Positions 1 to 12,578 are shown, counted from the stretch's first letter. The stretch is 64,000 nt of DNA from Emydura subglobosa (GCA_007922225.1 ML679968.1:10732399-10796398), one strand, 5' to 3'. Notes: generated by a model not told the origin, from the letters alone. Translations and numbers: made by a program.

Positions 1-1205
1 ACCTCAGCAGCATTACATTCTGACAATTCAAAGTTAACAGCACCACTCTATATCAGCATGAACAATTATTTCATTTTGTTCCTCTACTTATAGAATATCT
101 TCCCCTCTTCTCTCCTCCCCATTTCTATCTTCTGAGAGTGGAAGATTTCTCCTCAACCAGCGTCTTTCTTTCTTTCTTTCTATGAAGAAAGAAAGGAGGG
201 TGTTTCTTCTCTCCCTTCTTTTTACCTGGCTGGCGAGGGGATCTAAAAAGAGAGACTGACCTCTCTGGGGCCTATTTGCTCAGCACTCACCATGCTGCTG
301 CACCTGGGACAATTTGAAATCAAGAACACACCAAGACCAAAGAAGTGAATTAATAAAGACCAAATTAATAAAGTAGGAGATTCAGCTGTCTGGGGGCTAA
401 TATAAATAAAGTAAATGAAGTCTCTGGTCCATAGAGTGGGGTTCACCAAAATGTTAGTCTCCTTACACATCAATACACAGTTGCCAGATCTTCCTAAAAC
501 AATCTCAAATTACTTCAGCTATCTGTTTTATGGTGACAGCATCTGCCATATGGCAGTCCTGTGGAAGTGCTCCAGAAATGCTAGTTAAGCAGCTAAATCT
601 TCCTTCAGCTGACTCCATGCCCCAATAAAAAGGTGATTTTTAACCTCAGTATTTGTTGTCATTAAGTGTAGTGAAACAAACACTATACACAGGATCAGTT
701 ATGTATACAAAGGTCAAGGGAACCTTCACTGACTGCACCTGCTCCAGTATTTAACTTTATTATCCTATGACACCTCTGAATCTTACCTTTTAAGGGTTTG
801 TAATTTGTCTAGCGGAACGCAAGAATGGGACCTTAAAAACATTCTTATTCAATCAATTTCAATACATGAAAATTTTCTTTTTTATGGCCACATGCTCACC
901 GCTGCCACAGCACCTTATAATTTCATTTTCTTCATTTAAAGATAAACCAAATTTGATGATTTCATCTCTATCATCCTTGCTCTCACACAGAACCTTCATG
1001 AGATCGTGCCCCAAAACTTGCTCTGTATATGTTTCATTGGCAAATACTCAAATGAGTCCTTTAACTGTGCCAGCGATGTCTGAAAATTCTTGGCAGCAAC
1101 ATTATATATACCTAAGACCTGACCAGGAACTGTTTGTTGGTACCCGTACAATACTTATGTTAAGTAACCATATATTTTGCCTTAGAACATGTCATTTGGG
1201 TCAAG
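1..1205. other. AT-rich noncoding DNA, no gene seen
   Basis: I see no recognisable gene or clear repeat here, apart from a short TTTC run at about 164-183 followed by its approximate complement (GAAAGAAAGGA) at about 184-196, which could fold into a small hairpin. A 116-codon open frame on the plus strand at 866-1216 has low-complexity composition and no familiar domain. It is probably chance. Confidence 0.5.
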
Positions 1206-1209
1206 TAGT

Positions 1210-1500
1210 ATGGTGAGTTACCCCAAAGCCACACAGTTCAGAAGTCCTGGGATCCCAACCTGCTGAGGAGCCATGCAGGTGAGCTGCCTGGAAACTGGAC
1301 ATGTTTGCAATGATTATCTATCTGGCAAGCGGTGTTACATTGGAAACTTGCCTGATTTTCATCAGAACATCATTGAAATTGAACTATCCCCAGGGAATGT
1401 TTCAATTTTGACCAATCTGCAAATTACAACAAAAACCACCAAAATGTTTTTCTTCAATTTCTCTGGCCAGTTCTATTCACAACTACCTTTTCAGATGGTA
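1210..1500 (-). repeat. GAGCTGGTC-type interspersed repeat, antisense fragment
   Basis: The block ends with a TTTCTCTGGCCAGTTCTA-like stretch. This is the reverse complement of the GAGCTGGTC-type start seen on the plus strand at 17565. It contains the same kind of alternating AAATTTC and TTTTG words as the blocks at 12170 and 55730. A 144-codon open frame (1273-1707) overlaps it; its product matches nothing I know, and overlap with a repeat makes a real gene unlikely. The family name is unknown to me and the edges are approximate. Confidence 0.4.
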
Positions 1501-1765
1501 ACTACACTGGTTTTCATTAAAATGGTCATCATTATGTCAGCATTTGCAAACAATTGCCACACTGTGGTATCTGAAATATCAAAGTATTTTTTCTATATTG
1601 GAACTGGAAATTATAGTGGGATCTCAGATAAACATGGTGATTGGTGGGTTGCTATCGCCATTTTACTTTATTGGGTTTGTAGACTGCCAAGCACAATGAT
1701 ACTCTGACTGTGATTGGATTCCCTATGTCCTACCATAATCAAAAGAATAAATTAATTAATAGCCT

Positions 1766-1885
1766 CATTTTACAGGTGGGAAAATGAGACAGAGTTCAGG
1801 GGGTTTGCACAAAGTCACACAAGGAATCTGGCAGAGAAACTAAAAATGAGATCTCCTGGCTCATGATACTCTGCCTTAAACTACA
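1766..1885 (-). repeat. MIR-type SINE fragment
   Basis: Read on the plus strand, this is the familiar antisense MIR pattern: TTTTACAGGTGGGAAAATG, then an AAGTCACACAAGG-like stretch, then GGCAGAG and a degraded CCTGG end. MIR is an ancient tRNA-derived SINE of amniotes. The copy is decayed and lacks the tRNA-like head. Confidence 0.7.
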
Positions 1886-2700
1886 GATTATTCCAGATAT
1901 TAAAATATAAATAGATGATAATTTATCTACCTGTGTTGGGTATATTCAGTTAGTGATTTTTAAAAAATGAACTATATTTCTGAAAAAAATCCCCAAAGCA
2001 TCTACTTTAAGAGGTTTGAAGTCAGGCTCCATTGCCTGAATCTGAGCTGTGTGGAATGCTGATCTCCAGTTTGTTATATAAGAACTTATTGCCACTTACT
2101 CAGGAATTTTTAATCCAACTGTAACAGTTATTTTCAACAAAAATGTAGAATTTTACCTTTAAAATTATATGAAGTTTGGGCTTTTAGTACTGGACAAGCA
2201 ATACTAGTAAAAGACACATATAAAGTGATGTCCTGAATTCTGAAAAAAGCTCAGTAGAATGGAGATACTTATTCATTGTTTCATTCCAAAAAATGGTAGC
2301 TGCTTATGGCTTATACGAATAGAGTTGTAAATTTCATTCTGAAACCCAACACCCACAATGAGTACTTCTGATAATCTGCATCTTTGTTGACAATCCATAG
2401 TCCAAGGTTTTAAATGGGGAAGGAGATTGTACTATCTTGTTATCCCTAGGCAGGATCCATCTCCAAGTGAGTAGACTGCAATGTATAAATTTTTTGAAAA
2501 GTCATTTCTGACCACTACACCTTGTCAAATATAAAATATAGGATCATCAGCTTGTCCATTAAATCCCCTCAATGGACAGAGTACTCACTGATTGCAAGTA
2601 AAAGTTGGCTGCCTTTTCTAAGTTATTGTTCAATTGAGGCACATTTTAGACAGTTTGGGGGACCTTGATCTTCCATTGTACTTATCTCATTTAAAAACAG
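1886..2700. other. AT-rich noncoding DNA, nothing recognised
   Basis: No open frame of useful length, no structural RNA and no repeat that I can name. Composition is uniformly AT-rich. Confidence 0.45.
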
Positions 2701-2704
2701 AATC

Positions 2705-3290
2705 TTCCTGTGATGGGATATACAAATCCCGCTCCACCATGGAAGAGGTTAAGAAGCTGCTTTAGGCTATGGTGGCCACTCCTCTCTGCACCTGCCAATC
2801 ATGGAGACTGGAGAAGGAGGAGTTAAAAAGAGGAAACACCACATATCTGGGGACAAGCTGGGAGGGGAGCAGACTGTTTTGCTCCTCAGCTTCCAGAAAG
2901 AGGTCTGACAGGTATAGAGCTTTTGCCTGGCGAAAAGGAGAACATGGATCCCCGGGACTAAGAGGGGGAAAGAGACTGAGATTTGTATTGGAGACCCAGT
3001 AAACTCTGTGCGGGGACTTCAATACTTCCAAGGCCCTCTGAAGTAGGAGAGGCCAATATCTGGACTGAGGCTGCATACAGTTTGAATCTTTTCATTTATG
3101 CTTTTATTTAACCTTGTTTGCTGATTGTGGACTGTTTTATTGGTTCTCCTGGAACGCTGAGAGGAGAAGAAACAATCAGAAGGCCTCAGTCAGAGGGTAG
3201 GATGCTGGCTCTGCTAGACTGATAAATCCCCATATAGCTCCTAAAGGGGGCACTCTGCCAAGGACAGATGTGTGACATTTCCACTTCCAG
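2705..3290 (+). repeat. Turtle-type interspersed repeat, possibly LTR-derived
   Basis: This block is richer in GC than its surroundings and begins near a TGTGATGGG motif, a start I associate with repeated sequences in turtle DNA. It contains segments such as CTGTGCGGGGACTTCAA and GGTTCTCCTGGAACGCTGAG that look like a common interspersed unit. No protein-coding domain, primer-binding site or clear terminal duplication is visible, so calling it an LTR is inference. Short open frames on both strands (about 2762-3076) overlap each other and are not convincing genes. Confidence 0.4.
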
Positions 3291-4184
3291 CTATGCAAGT
3301 TCACCAAAAGTGCAGTCACTTAAAGTATCTTTTTTGTTCTTAATAAGGCTGTTGTAAACTATGTATTAATGAATAGGTTCAGCAAAATCAGAAAATGACC
3401 AAAATCACACTTCACGTCTTGAACTAAAAACAGTTATTTTTTAGGTTAAAAAAAGATAGCTTTTTTTCAGTGTTCACATGTCTCTCCACTTCCAGGGTTC
3501 ATTTTGAATATCGAAATACTCTGAGAAATGAGAAAGGTTATGCATGTGATATTTCTTATTTGACTGCCACACAAAAACAAAAACCTCATACAATCCTTGA
3601 CAGTATCAGTTTAATCATAAAACCACTTATTTTATAGCAACATCTCTTGCCTTTTTTATATAAAAGTTAACCTGTCACCGTACACTGAAATACAACATTG
3701 CAAAAATGTCCAATCTCAGGCATTCTGAAATTGATTTTGCACCAGTTAAAATGTGAAATTCTTCAGTTGATATATTAGGTACCAGTAGAAGTCTGGCAAA
3801 TCTGGATTTTCAGTGAAGATGTCAAACTGGCAAATCTGGATTTTCAGTGAAGATGTCAAACTTCCTCTTACGACAGACGAATACTGTTTTTTTTTCTTTT
3901 TCTGTGTCCAATTATATTTGAAATTTAATGTTACATGAAATGTTACAATCTTTTGGGAGTGAGGGTGAGGTGTCATTATGAATTTAGATTTTTACAAATT
4001 TAATAATATCTCATAAAATAAGACAACATATTAAAAGTTCTGATTGCTTTGTATTATTATTACTAGTGATCATTTTTACTGAGATGGTCTGACCCAAAAC
4101 TCATTAAGTCAGTTGAAAGACTGTTGACCTTGAAAGGTCAGTTGACCTTATTGGACTTGAGATCAAGCCCGTGATCTGTAGATC
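3291..4184. other. AT-rich noncoding DNA with one tandem duplication
   Basis: Apart from the duplication at 3793-3860, I recognise nothing here. The 76-codon minus-strand open frame at 3746-3976 is largely the translation of that duplication and is not a gene candidate. Confidence 0.45.
3793..3860 (+). repeat. Exact 34-bp tandem duplication
   Basis: A 34-nt unit beginning CTGGCAAATCTGGATTTTC occurs twice, head to tail, with no mismatch (3793-3826 and 3827-3860). The surrounding sequence is unique, so this is a recent local slippage-type duplication and not part of a longer satellite. Confidence 0.95.
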
Positions 4185-4186
4185 TT

Positions 4187-4722
4187 AGAATCATAGAATC
4201 ATAGAATATTAGAGTTGGAAGGGACCTCAGGAGGTCATCTAGTCCAACCCCCTGCTCAAAGCAGGACTAACCTCAGCTATATCAGGGCTTTGTCAAGCCT
4301 CAGCTTAAAAACCTCTAAGGATGGAGATTCCACCACCTCCCTAGGTAACCCATTCCAATGCTTCACCACCCTCCTAGTAAAAAACTTTTTCCTAATGTCC
4401 AACCTAGACCTCCTGCCCTGCAACTTGAGACCGTTGCTCCTTGTTCTGTCATCTGCCACCACCGAGAACAGCCTAGCCCCATCCTCCCTGGAACCCCCTT
4501 TCAGGTAGTTAAAAGCCGCTATCAAATCCCCCCTCACTCTTTTCTTTTGCAGACTAAACAAGTCCAGTTCCCTCAGCCTCTCCTCATAAGTCCTGTGCTC
4601 CAGCCCCCTAATCATTTTGGTTGCCCTCCGCTGCACTCTCTCCAAATTGTCCACATCTTTTTTGTAGTGGGGGGCCCAAAACTGGACACAGTATTCTAAA
4701 TGCGGCCTCACCAATGCTGTCT
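4187..4722 (-). mobile_element. CR1 LINE, 5'-truncated 3' end
   Basis: Non-LTR retrotransposon of the CR1 clade on the minus strand. The plus strand opens with the inverted terminal octamer repeat (ATCATAGA units at 4187-4207), followed by the conserved GGGACCTCAGGAGGTCATCT block, and continues into the 3' part of ORF2. Beyond about 4722 the similarity to other copies stops, which is the usual 5' truncation. The copy closely resembles those at 31103-31830, 29135 and 56153, so it belongs to the same lineage. Confidence 0.95.
4277..4722 (-). pseudogene. CR1 ORF2 carboxy-terminal fragment
   Basis: The minus-strand frame encodes the region carboxy-terminal to the reverse transcriptase palm of CR1 ORF2. 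Visible landmarks are [30 protein letters not shown], a [14 protein letters not shown] stretch, and [19 protein letters not shown] near the end. The frame stays open but has lost the endonuclease and the catalytic palm, so it cannot encode an active enzyme. The same motifs recur in the copy at 31103-31747. The part of the open frame beyond about 4722 is flanking sequence read through by chance. Confidence 0.9.
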
Positions 4723-5339
4723 GGATACAGTTAGAAATCTGGGTCTTATAAGGATAGACCCTTTGCTGAAAGTAAAATGAAGATGATGTAGACTCAGATC
4801 CCATTCCTTCCTCCATAGGTGTTATGAGTTACTCTAGTAGAAGTTGTTTAGGATTGGTGGTGGGGGAACTTGGGGGTGGAGACAACATTTTTCTGAATCT
4901 TAATGTGTTTTCCTGCTATACTATTGCTTTTCTTTTCTTTTTCCCGGAAAGGGGTAAAATTAAAAAAAAAAAAAAAAAAAAACCTACCATAGTGCTTAAT
5001 TTTGAAGGGAAGGTTGAGAATTAATATCAGTCTGATGATACCTGATCCTTGAAACTGGCAACATTTTTATTCAAGCCAGCTTCTCTTAACTAGTGTTTCA
5101 TTTGTTCTGGTTCATTCTGTAAGGAATTAGATTGCATGTTTTCATTATGAAATGGCAAACAGTGTTTTCACAAGAGTGTGAGTGAGATTTGTGCCAACAA
5201 CTTTAGATAAAATGAAAAGAAAAAACAATGTTTTCAGCATTCAAAGTTGAAAAGATACTGTTCAGAAACCCAAGGCGTCAACACAGTTTTCTTTAAAAAC
5301 TGATGACAAATGTAGTCAATAAAAATGACTATACTAAAT
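4723..5339. other. AT-rich noncoding DNA with an A-run
   Basis: It contains an uninterrupted run of about 22 A at 4961-4982. Its position beside unrelated sequence does not identify a parent element. Nothing else is recognised. Confidence 0.45.
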
Positions 5340-5344
5340 TCTCT

Positions 5345-5515
5345 GTATCTTGATGTCTTTAAGTCAAGATTTGAGGACTTCAGTAACTCAGCCAGAGTTT
5401 ATGCAGCTATTGTAGAAAAAAAAGTGGGTGAGGTTCTGTGGTCTATGGTGTGCAGGAGATCAGATTAGATGATCACAATGGTCCCTTATGACCTTAAAAT
5501 CTATGAGTCTATGTT
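5345..5515 (+). mobile_element. CR1 LINE 3' tail, second lineage
   Basis: This short piece matches the last 150 bases of the CR1 copy ending at 21425: both have TTTGAGGACTTCAGTAA, then a GGTTCTGTGG/AGTTCTGTGG block, then CAGATTAGATGATCA (CAGACTAGATGATCA at 21425), and both end in CTATGAGTCTATG. The terminal octamer and the GATGATCA variant separate this lineage from the GATGACCTCC lineage at 4187 and 31830. The copy is heavily 5' truncated and has no coding part. Confidence 0.88.
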
Positions 5516-6680
5516 AAATGAAGACAGTGAACAGTGTAGACTAGAAGCTTCTAATGACTCTTTTAAAAGAACCTGGACCCATAGACTAGAGGAGTGAGCT
5601 AAAACTCAAAAATTCATTCAGAAACCAGTAGTTAGCAGAGAAGAGAAGCATAACTCCAGGGGAATTGACACAATCATAAACCAATAGCTAGAGAGCTTGG
5701 CACAATTCAGAATCAAGGGTCCTGGGCAAGTTTGATATGATTGTTATTCTGATTCAGTTTGTATCAGATTATGCAGAAAAGTAAAGACCTTTAGGGCCTA
5801 TCTAGATGGTTGAACAAAAAGTCAAAACTCTATGGCACTGAAGAAAATTACGGTTATTAGATTTTGGGAATAAACTGGTCAATTTTACAAGACATTATTA
5901 CCTGAGATAAAATGTGCTCAAGAACAGAGGAGATCTCCAAAAAAAAAAAAGAATCTTGAAATGAAATTTACTAGCAACATTGGAGCATTCTTTAGAATGC
6001 TGACAATATTGACTATTCAGAATTTTAAATAGATATTAATTAATAGTTAAATAAGATCATAGGATATGGGAGAATGATTGCCTCTTTCCCCATAGCATAT
6101 ATTTCCACGGACCAAAAATGTTATCTCACTTGATATCATAGTGAAAAATACAAATGACTGGATCTATGGGGGCAGGCAAACTGGGTGTAAGGAGTTGCCA
6201 TATCAGTTTTATTCTAAGAAATAGATAGAGGAGGCATGTCACAAAAAGCTTTTGTTGCAGTGAAGAGAAGGCATCTGGAGCCACCTTTTCAGAACTTTCA
6301 CTTGTCACATCTACAAGTTCATGACAGTCCATTAACTTGAGAGGGTGAAATTTGATCCCCAGGACCCAAAACAATATTCTCCTCATATCAGCATAACATG
6401 GTTCTGCCATCAGCTGTTATCCCAAGAATTTTGGACCCAAGTGATCCCATAGTGCCTTAGGTGTATTAATGAACCAATCCCAAGCCTTAGTTCTAAAAGC
6501 AGCTAAAGGGAAGTGGTCCACCCTGGGAGATTTATAAGGGTTTACCAAGGGTTTCCATTTAAATGACTGGGAAACGCCTTAGACCTGCCTGCCTTGATTT
6601 ATCCTTGGGAGGACACAGATTACAGCTTTTTGTTCTAAGGACTGACACTTAGATGGTAATTTCTTCAAAAAACAATGTCT
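5516..6680. other. AT-rich noncoding DNA, nothing recognised
   Basis: I see only a short A-run (about 5939-5950) and chance open frames such as the 94-codon one at 6126-6410 on the minus strand, which has no recognisable motif. Confidence 0.4.
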
Positions 6681-6682
6681 CT

Positions 6683-6975
6683 GTGACAGGGTGCTGGGAG
6701 AGACCAGGCTGATTCAGGCCCCTGCCACTGGTATCCTAACTGGAGGGAATTAGAAAAGGCAGAGTAAACTCTGCACAGAGTAGGCTGATGAGGAGCAGCT
6801 GTGGGGCTCATTAGGCAGGCACAATAAAGGCTCCCAGGAAGGAAGTGCAGGGGGGGCAAACAGCCAGATGTTGGTGGGTAATAAGTTGTAAATAAAGAAC
6901 TCTGGTAGGAGCACAAATCTGATGTCTGCAAGTGGTTTGTGGGCACAGAGGACCTGAGCAGCAGGAAGAGCCTGC
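6683..6975 (+). mobile_element. Possible solo LTR
   Basis: The segment starts TGTGACAGGG, is GC-richer than its neighbours, and carries two AATAAA signals (about 6822 and 6892), as expected of an LTR with a polyadenylation site. I see no gag, pol or primer-binding site nearby and no convincing 4-6 bp duplication, so this is a weak call. The overlapping minus-strand 93-codon frame is not a gene candidate. Confidence 0.3.
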
Positions 6976-8460
6976 GTGAACCAGCTATGGTCTCTTTATT
7001 AAATGCTAATTCTAATACAGTTTAAATTGAAAATCAATGTCAAAAAATTAAATAAGCTGCTTGGAACAATACAACACACCATAAACTATATAACATAATG
7101 CAGCACACCATCAGATGTAACAAACTCTAAACTCAGTACAGTACTCATAACACAATATAATATTTTCTTAGCACATATAATATTGTGAATACTTAATTGT
7201 GGCATGGCATGAAAAGCATACAATGTTGCAACATACAATATAACAGAGAAAAATAAACCCTGCACGTCTATGTATATAGTCTTAATTCAATGCTGTATTA
7301 GAATGCCAAATTTATTACAGCATAACATAGAATTCTCTTATACTTAGGTATACGGTGACATTATAATAACACTTAACAACACTGCTATAAACTAACATTC
7401 TGTGAGTGTTGATCAGGCAATCATAGAATGGGTGGTGTAGGAGGTCACTCAAACGCATGCACTGAGATTTATTTACATCATACCCATACATTCCTTATAT
7501 TTAGAAGAGTCATACTTACTCTCTTTCTTCTTAGTCAAATCCCTCTATCTCATCTTGGGTCCTTCTGTTTTGTCAAGCTGCTGCTGTTGCTGCTGATTTG
7601 TTCTGCTGTCACTGTTGCTGATATTGCTCTAGATGTGCTCTTCTGCTTCCCCGATCGCTCAACCCCAAGCCTGTCAGTTCTCTGCCTTATGTACGATTTT
7701 CTGCCCTTTCCTGACTGATTGCTTTTTTAATGTCAATCAAGAGTATTTTTCTCACCCAGGGTGATATCATTTTCAATCAATCAACTGTTTGATATGCTAA
7801 TTAGTTTCACTTGTTTACTCAAACTTGGACCTCCTTGCAATCCTCATTCCTACTTAACTGACCTTTCCCTGATTAGGAGTGACCTTTACTTCACCCCGGT
7901 CTATCTTTCTGCTACTGCTCAGTTTCTTAGCACCTCTATTTTGTTTTTCTCTCCCTTAGCATATCGTCCTGGCCACCTTTTAGATTTCTAGCTTAAACTT
8001 GCTCTAAACTATCATTATTTACTACTTATAAAAAGCCTTAAACTTAAAACTAACTATATTTCTATTAATGCCTAATCATTATGATACTGTCATCATCTTT
8101 ATTATTTAAACTAGAACAGATAAAATCCATGATGCTTTCTCCCCCTCTATTCCTGCTTTACAGCTATGTGCTAAATGCTGCTTCTGGTGCTGATTTCCTT
8201 ACTAAAGCAGCTTAAAATTGTCTTGTGTCACCGCCACAAGTCTGGGTGGCTTTCTCAATTCAGATCAGCTTTACCACAAAGCACTGTTTCCCAGCAGCCT
8301 TTCACTTCATGTCATTTCCCAGAACGATATTTTAACTTTTGGTGTCTGTAAGGTTTATAAAACTCTTTTTTACACTTTATTTTTTGCTTTACCTATTGAT
8401 TTTGTCTAACCTTCTGACAGTGACTTTTCCTGTCTTGCGTCTCTGCATAATGCTTTTGGA
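6976..8460. other. AT-rich noncoding DNA, nothing recognised
   Basis: The stretch is very AT-rich at 7010-7400. Several 60-96 codon open frames between 7428 and 8409 are rich in Leu, Phe and Ser because they read pyrimidine-rich DNA. None has a domain or usable context. Confidence 0.4.
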
Positions 8461-8464
8461 TTAC

Positions 8465-8705
8465 AATCAGACCAGGAGACAAATTCTGATCTCAGTTGCA
8501 CTCGTGTAAAGATACAGTAATTTCATGTAAGTTAATAAGGATGTGCAGGGTTTACACTGGGAAATTCAGATCCAAATTAGTCTAACTGGCTAAATTTTAT
8601 TCCTACTTTTATATAATGGCAACAGAGATAACACACTGGACCAAACTTCATTCTTAGTATAATTATGCTGATGTAAATTTAGTTACACCCAGAAAGTAGG
8701 CTAGT
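8465..8705. repeat. Ancient amniote foldback-type repeat, degraded
   Basis: It contains words typical of an old palindromic repeat family: TCGTGTAAAGATACAGTAA, GGGTTTACACTGGG, then ATGCTGATGTAAATTTAGTTACACCC. The same vocabulary recurs at 26975 and 41866. The arms are too decayed to pair convincingly, and the family identity is inferred. Confidence 0.35.
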
Positions 8706-9105
8706 TCCTTCAAACCTTTAAGGGGAAAAAATAGATTCCACCCTCCCCCCACACACACATACACACCACACACAAAGGATCAATGAATCAGGAAGAGACT
8801 TGAAAATGCTGAGTTGGGCAGGGCCACTACTGGTCACAAAGGCAGCTTCCTAGAAATTCATAGAACCAAGAGTCCAACTACATGGGGAGCTGAAGCTTGG
8901 TTTTTTTTGTTATTTTTGGTTTATGTTTGTTTGTTAAGAACTTTCTGATGTAGAGTCCAGTCTGACACCTGGAAAAAATCAAGCTTACTGCCTAGAACTC
9001 AAGAAGTTAAATCTCTGTGTACATGATTATGTGTTGATTTGCAGACACATCCTGTTCTGACTTGAGAGTTACCTTGAGAGCCTACCATATGTGGAACCTT
9101 CGATT

Positions 9106-9212
9106 TTTAATCTCTTCAGGGCAGAGACAGTGTCTTCATCAGTATTTGTATAGCATCTAGCACAACGTCATGAGCCGGACAGGGGTCTTTGGTCTTTAAT
9201 GTAATATAAATA
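9106..9212 (+). repeat. Ancient L3/CR1-like 3' end fragment
   Basis: The order of landmarks (CTTCAGGGCAGAGACAGTGTC, then TTTGTATAGCATCTAGCACA, then a GGGGTCTTTGG-like block and AATATAAATATTG) matches a widespread old amniote LINE tail in which a TTTGTACAGCGCCTAGCACA-type motif is the signature. The copy is strongly diverged. Confidence 0.55.
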
Positions 9213-12165
9213 TTGTAGCATCAAAGATTTCTGACTAAATGAGGCAAGTCAATATTGTCCAGAGGGTGTCACTGCAAAGTTCAAGAAACTGAAGTGAAAT
9301 CTATTCATTTCCTTCTTTTTAACACTGCAGCAGAATTGATGTCTTAAGTTCTAGTGACTGGACTGCCACTGTGATGAAGCTCCGTGGGAAAGGTGACACA
9401 GTCCCAAGCCGTATGATCTTTTCATATCTAAACTTCCTTACTTCCACCCGTTATGGGATCACCACCCCTCAGTTTCTTATGCCTCCCACTCTCTGATCCC
9501 AATGTCACTGAGAGCACTCCATATAGTCTTTGGAAATGAAGATGCTTCTGTGCAGGAGAAGGAAGATCACCTATGTGCATTGGTTTTGATAGAATGATCT
9601 GGTCCTATGTTAATAAGTAGAAAGGACTATTCCACTGCAGACACAGGATTTATAATTTGTAATTGTAATATATATGATGGACAGTACACTAGCATTTAGT
9701 GAATGTCACTACTGCAATATCCTCACACCTGCTCAATTCTGACAACTAGTAAGAAAAATATTTTGATTTAAGAACAATGAATCAGTTTCTATAATGAGAT
9801 TATTGATGCAAGTTATGCTCATCACAATTCAAACTTACAGTGCACATTTGTCCATTCTACAACATAAGAATTAAGTCCGTTAGACCTTTACTTTTTATGT
9901 AAAGTCACCCTATTCCATATAATTATTGAATTGTGCAAATATTGTTCCTAGCTTAAACACATTCAAAAGTTATTGCCATCTAAAACTTCCATTTTCAGCC
10001 CAAATGCACTTGCCTGAGTTTAATAACTCTGAAACTACTGCAGTTATGGTACTTGAATTTTAGAGTTTTTAATATGAAGAATTAATGAACAAACAGATAT
10101 ATTAATCAGCAGTGGAACATTTTCTGATTTGACATGAAAAAAACTTGTCAGTGAAGTTCTAACTGCAGTACTGTTATGATTGATGTTTAATGTTTTATGT
10201 ATAAACCTTTGACATAGAGGTGCCCATGCCCAAATCCTCTGGCCACTTTTAAAAAGTCTCCAATCATTCCCCTGTCATCCTACAGCTGAAGGAGGTGCTA
10301 CAACAGGGAGCACTGAAGGAGAATAAATGCAACCGCAACAAATGCATCTGAAGCAGCATCCCCTCTTCTCCAAAGAGCACATGTGGAAGGGTTCTTGCAC
10401 AAAACAGGGAAGTGGCTCTGCAGTGCTGTGGAGAGATGCAGGGACAAAGCAAGCTGCAGCTACTTTCTGCAGAATTCTTTCTGCCATAGACAGACGATGT
10501 CTGTTGGGCTCTCTGCATTTAACTTAATGTGTACAGCAGAATAAACTTTTTTTGCACCCCGCCTCAGAACGAGGATTTCTTCTCAGATGCTGAGTTACAG
10601 TCTGAGGCATCATGGCCCCCCAGCAGGCTACCAGAGGCCAGGAGAGTTCACAGAAGCTGTGCAAGAGGGTTTGATTCTCTGAATGACTGAAATTTCCATT
10701 GAAGATCTTGGATGCAGCACTCCCTGCCTCCTCCACAGATCCAAATCTCTTTCTTGGGGTCTTCTTCAAATATTACCTCCATAAGATCAACCCTGTAGTG
10801 TTTTCTCATCCCACCCATTCCCATGGATATTTATGTTGGAGGGTACAATCCGACTTATAACTTCCAATAAATTCATACTCAAAAAGTAGTCACCCGCTAC
10901 AGTAACTTTTTTTGGTTAATTATGTCGCTGGGAGTATTGTAATTAGAAATTTGGAAATAATTTATACTTGACTCTATAGCTTCCCAGTTGTAAAATCTTT
11001 TTTTTTTTTTTAATCTATTTCAATTATATTTGCCATAAGCAGTGATTTTTGGAAAGCATTTCTATATTATCCATGGATTCCCAATAAGCTGTGAAGTAAA
11101 AGGTGTACATTCTTGTGAATACTAACAAAGGTAATATAATCATCAGGTATTCCCAAGAAAACTGAGATGAATTGAAGCTATCAGAGTTCCTTCCAACTTG
11201 ACTCTTGGTCTCATTCGCAGATCTATGTAACACTCTAATCCAGTTTCTCTGAACTGCTCTGAAAGTACACATGCAAAACAGACCTTTTTCATCCTTCTGC
11301 TGCTGCTTTTTATTATTGAATGCCTTTGAAGGGGGCTCAGTTGACAGCCCAAGACAACTATTAATCCTTAGAAAAAATAAATAGCAGGCAGCAGCCATAT
11401 ACATTTACCCTAACAATTCCACTAATGTGCCTCAACTTTGAACTATAGAAAACTCTAGAGGGCAGAAGACAATTCCATGTCTAGGCCCAATTCTTGCTAA
11501 GTCGCTTGACATTATCAACAGGGCGGCTGAAGTTGGTGGTATTTTATGTAGTTCAACTGGCTTTAGGATAACTCATTTCCCTTATTCCATCAAAAGGCTT
11601 CTACATTTTCTGAAGGGATTTGACTGAATCTTTTCAACATGTGAAAATAACTTTTTCCAAGGAATTAACTTCTTAATAGGAGTATTTTCCTCAGTCCAGC
11701 TCATTGAAATATTTCAGACTTGGAAGTGTGTTGCGTCCAATCCTAATTTCCTAATCCTTTTTTAGCACTTACTATAGATGTTATTTAACTAATATGTTTG
11801 AGACTTACATGGCTTCCATAGTAACCAAAATATCAATATTTTTCTGTTCCAAAGCAGGTTCAGCTTTTCACTAGAATTAATGTTGGTTAAAAAGTTAGCT
11901 CCTGTTTAAATTAGTGAACCATTCATAAACTAATCCTGATTTTAAATGAACGTATTCATTCATGGTAAATACCAGTGTTCACCAAATAGTTTGGACAAAA
12001 AAATTTCATATGTAGGTGTTTTTGTGAACTGCAGTCTACTTTCTATATGTATGTGTTAACTTTGTGTGGTTATTCCTGTAAATCACAGTTATTGTTTGTG
12101 CTCCCTGGTTGGATGAATGAAATATTTTAAGCAGAAGAATGACAAATAATGATATTCACTTCCTA
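9213..12165. other. Noncoding DNA, nothing recognised
   Basis: I found no clear repeat or gene in nearly 3 kb. The part at about 10250-10790 is less AT-rich and has overlapping 66-84 codon frames on both strands, but none shows a motif or convincing splice context. An AATAAA at 10541 and an AATAAA at 10867 lack any upstream gene. A T-run lies at about 10998-11011. Confidence 0.4.
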
Positions 12166-12169
12166 TATA

Positions 12170-12578
12170 GGATTGGACAAATAATTTATTTTTTTTTTTG
12201 TTTGGTGGTCAAACCACAAAATCGCCCAAAATTTGTTTCGGGTTGATCTGAAACATTTTTGAATGGGGAAATGGGTTCTCATCAAAATAAAAAACAAAAC
12301 CTCATTTCAAGCTGAACAAAATGTTTTATTCAACCTAAAATAAAACAGTTGGTTTAGTTTTTAGGTGTCTCTCCCCTCCTCCTCTTTTTAGGTAAATCTG
12401 CCCAATTTCAAAAACAAAACCATTTCAAAATGGGAAGGTGAAATTTTTCCTTTAAAAATGTCAAAACAAAACATTTCAGCTTTCAGAATTTCCCCCCAAT
12501 TTTATTTGGCTGAATCAACTTGAAATAGAACTTGTTGAATAAATTATTTGCTGGAAAAACATAGAACAGCTCTATTCC
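12170..12578. repeat. GAGCTGGTC-type foldback repeat
   Basis: The block is rich in AAACATTTTG, CATTTCAAA and similar words. It has inverted sub-ends: AAATAATTTATT at about 12179-12190 and its complement near 12539-12550, followed by an AACAGCTCTA end. The organisation resembles the blocks at 17565 and 55730, so I place all three in one family of AT-rich foldback elements. I do not know an established name for it. Confidence 0.45.

Noticed and set aside
1273..1707. A 144-codon plus-strand open frame that might be a gene
   Set aside because: It overlaps an AT-rich interspersed repeat, has no domain or splice context, and its composition follows the DNA.
7416..7450. AATCATAGAATGGGTGG and GGAGGTCACTC, resembling a CR1 tip
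   Set aside because: The match is short, lacks the GGGACCTC block, and is not followed by CR1 sequence.
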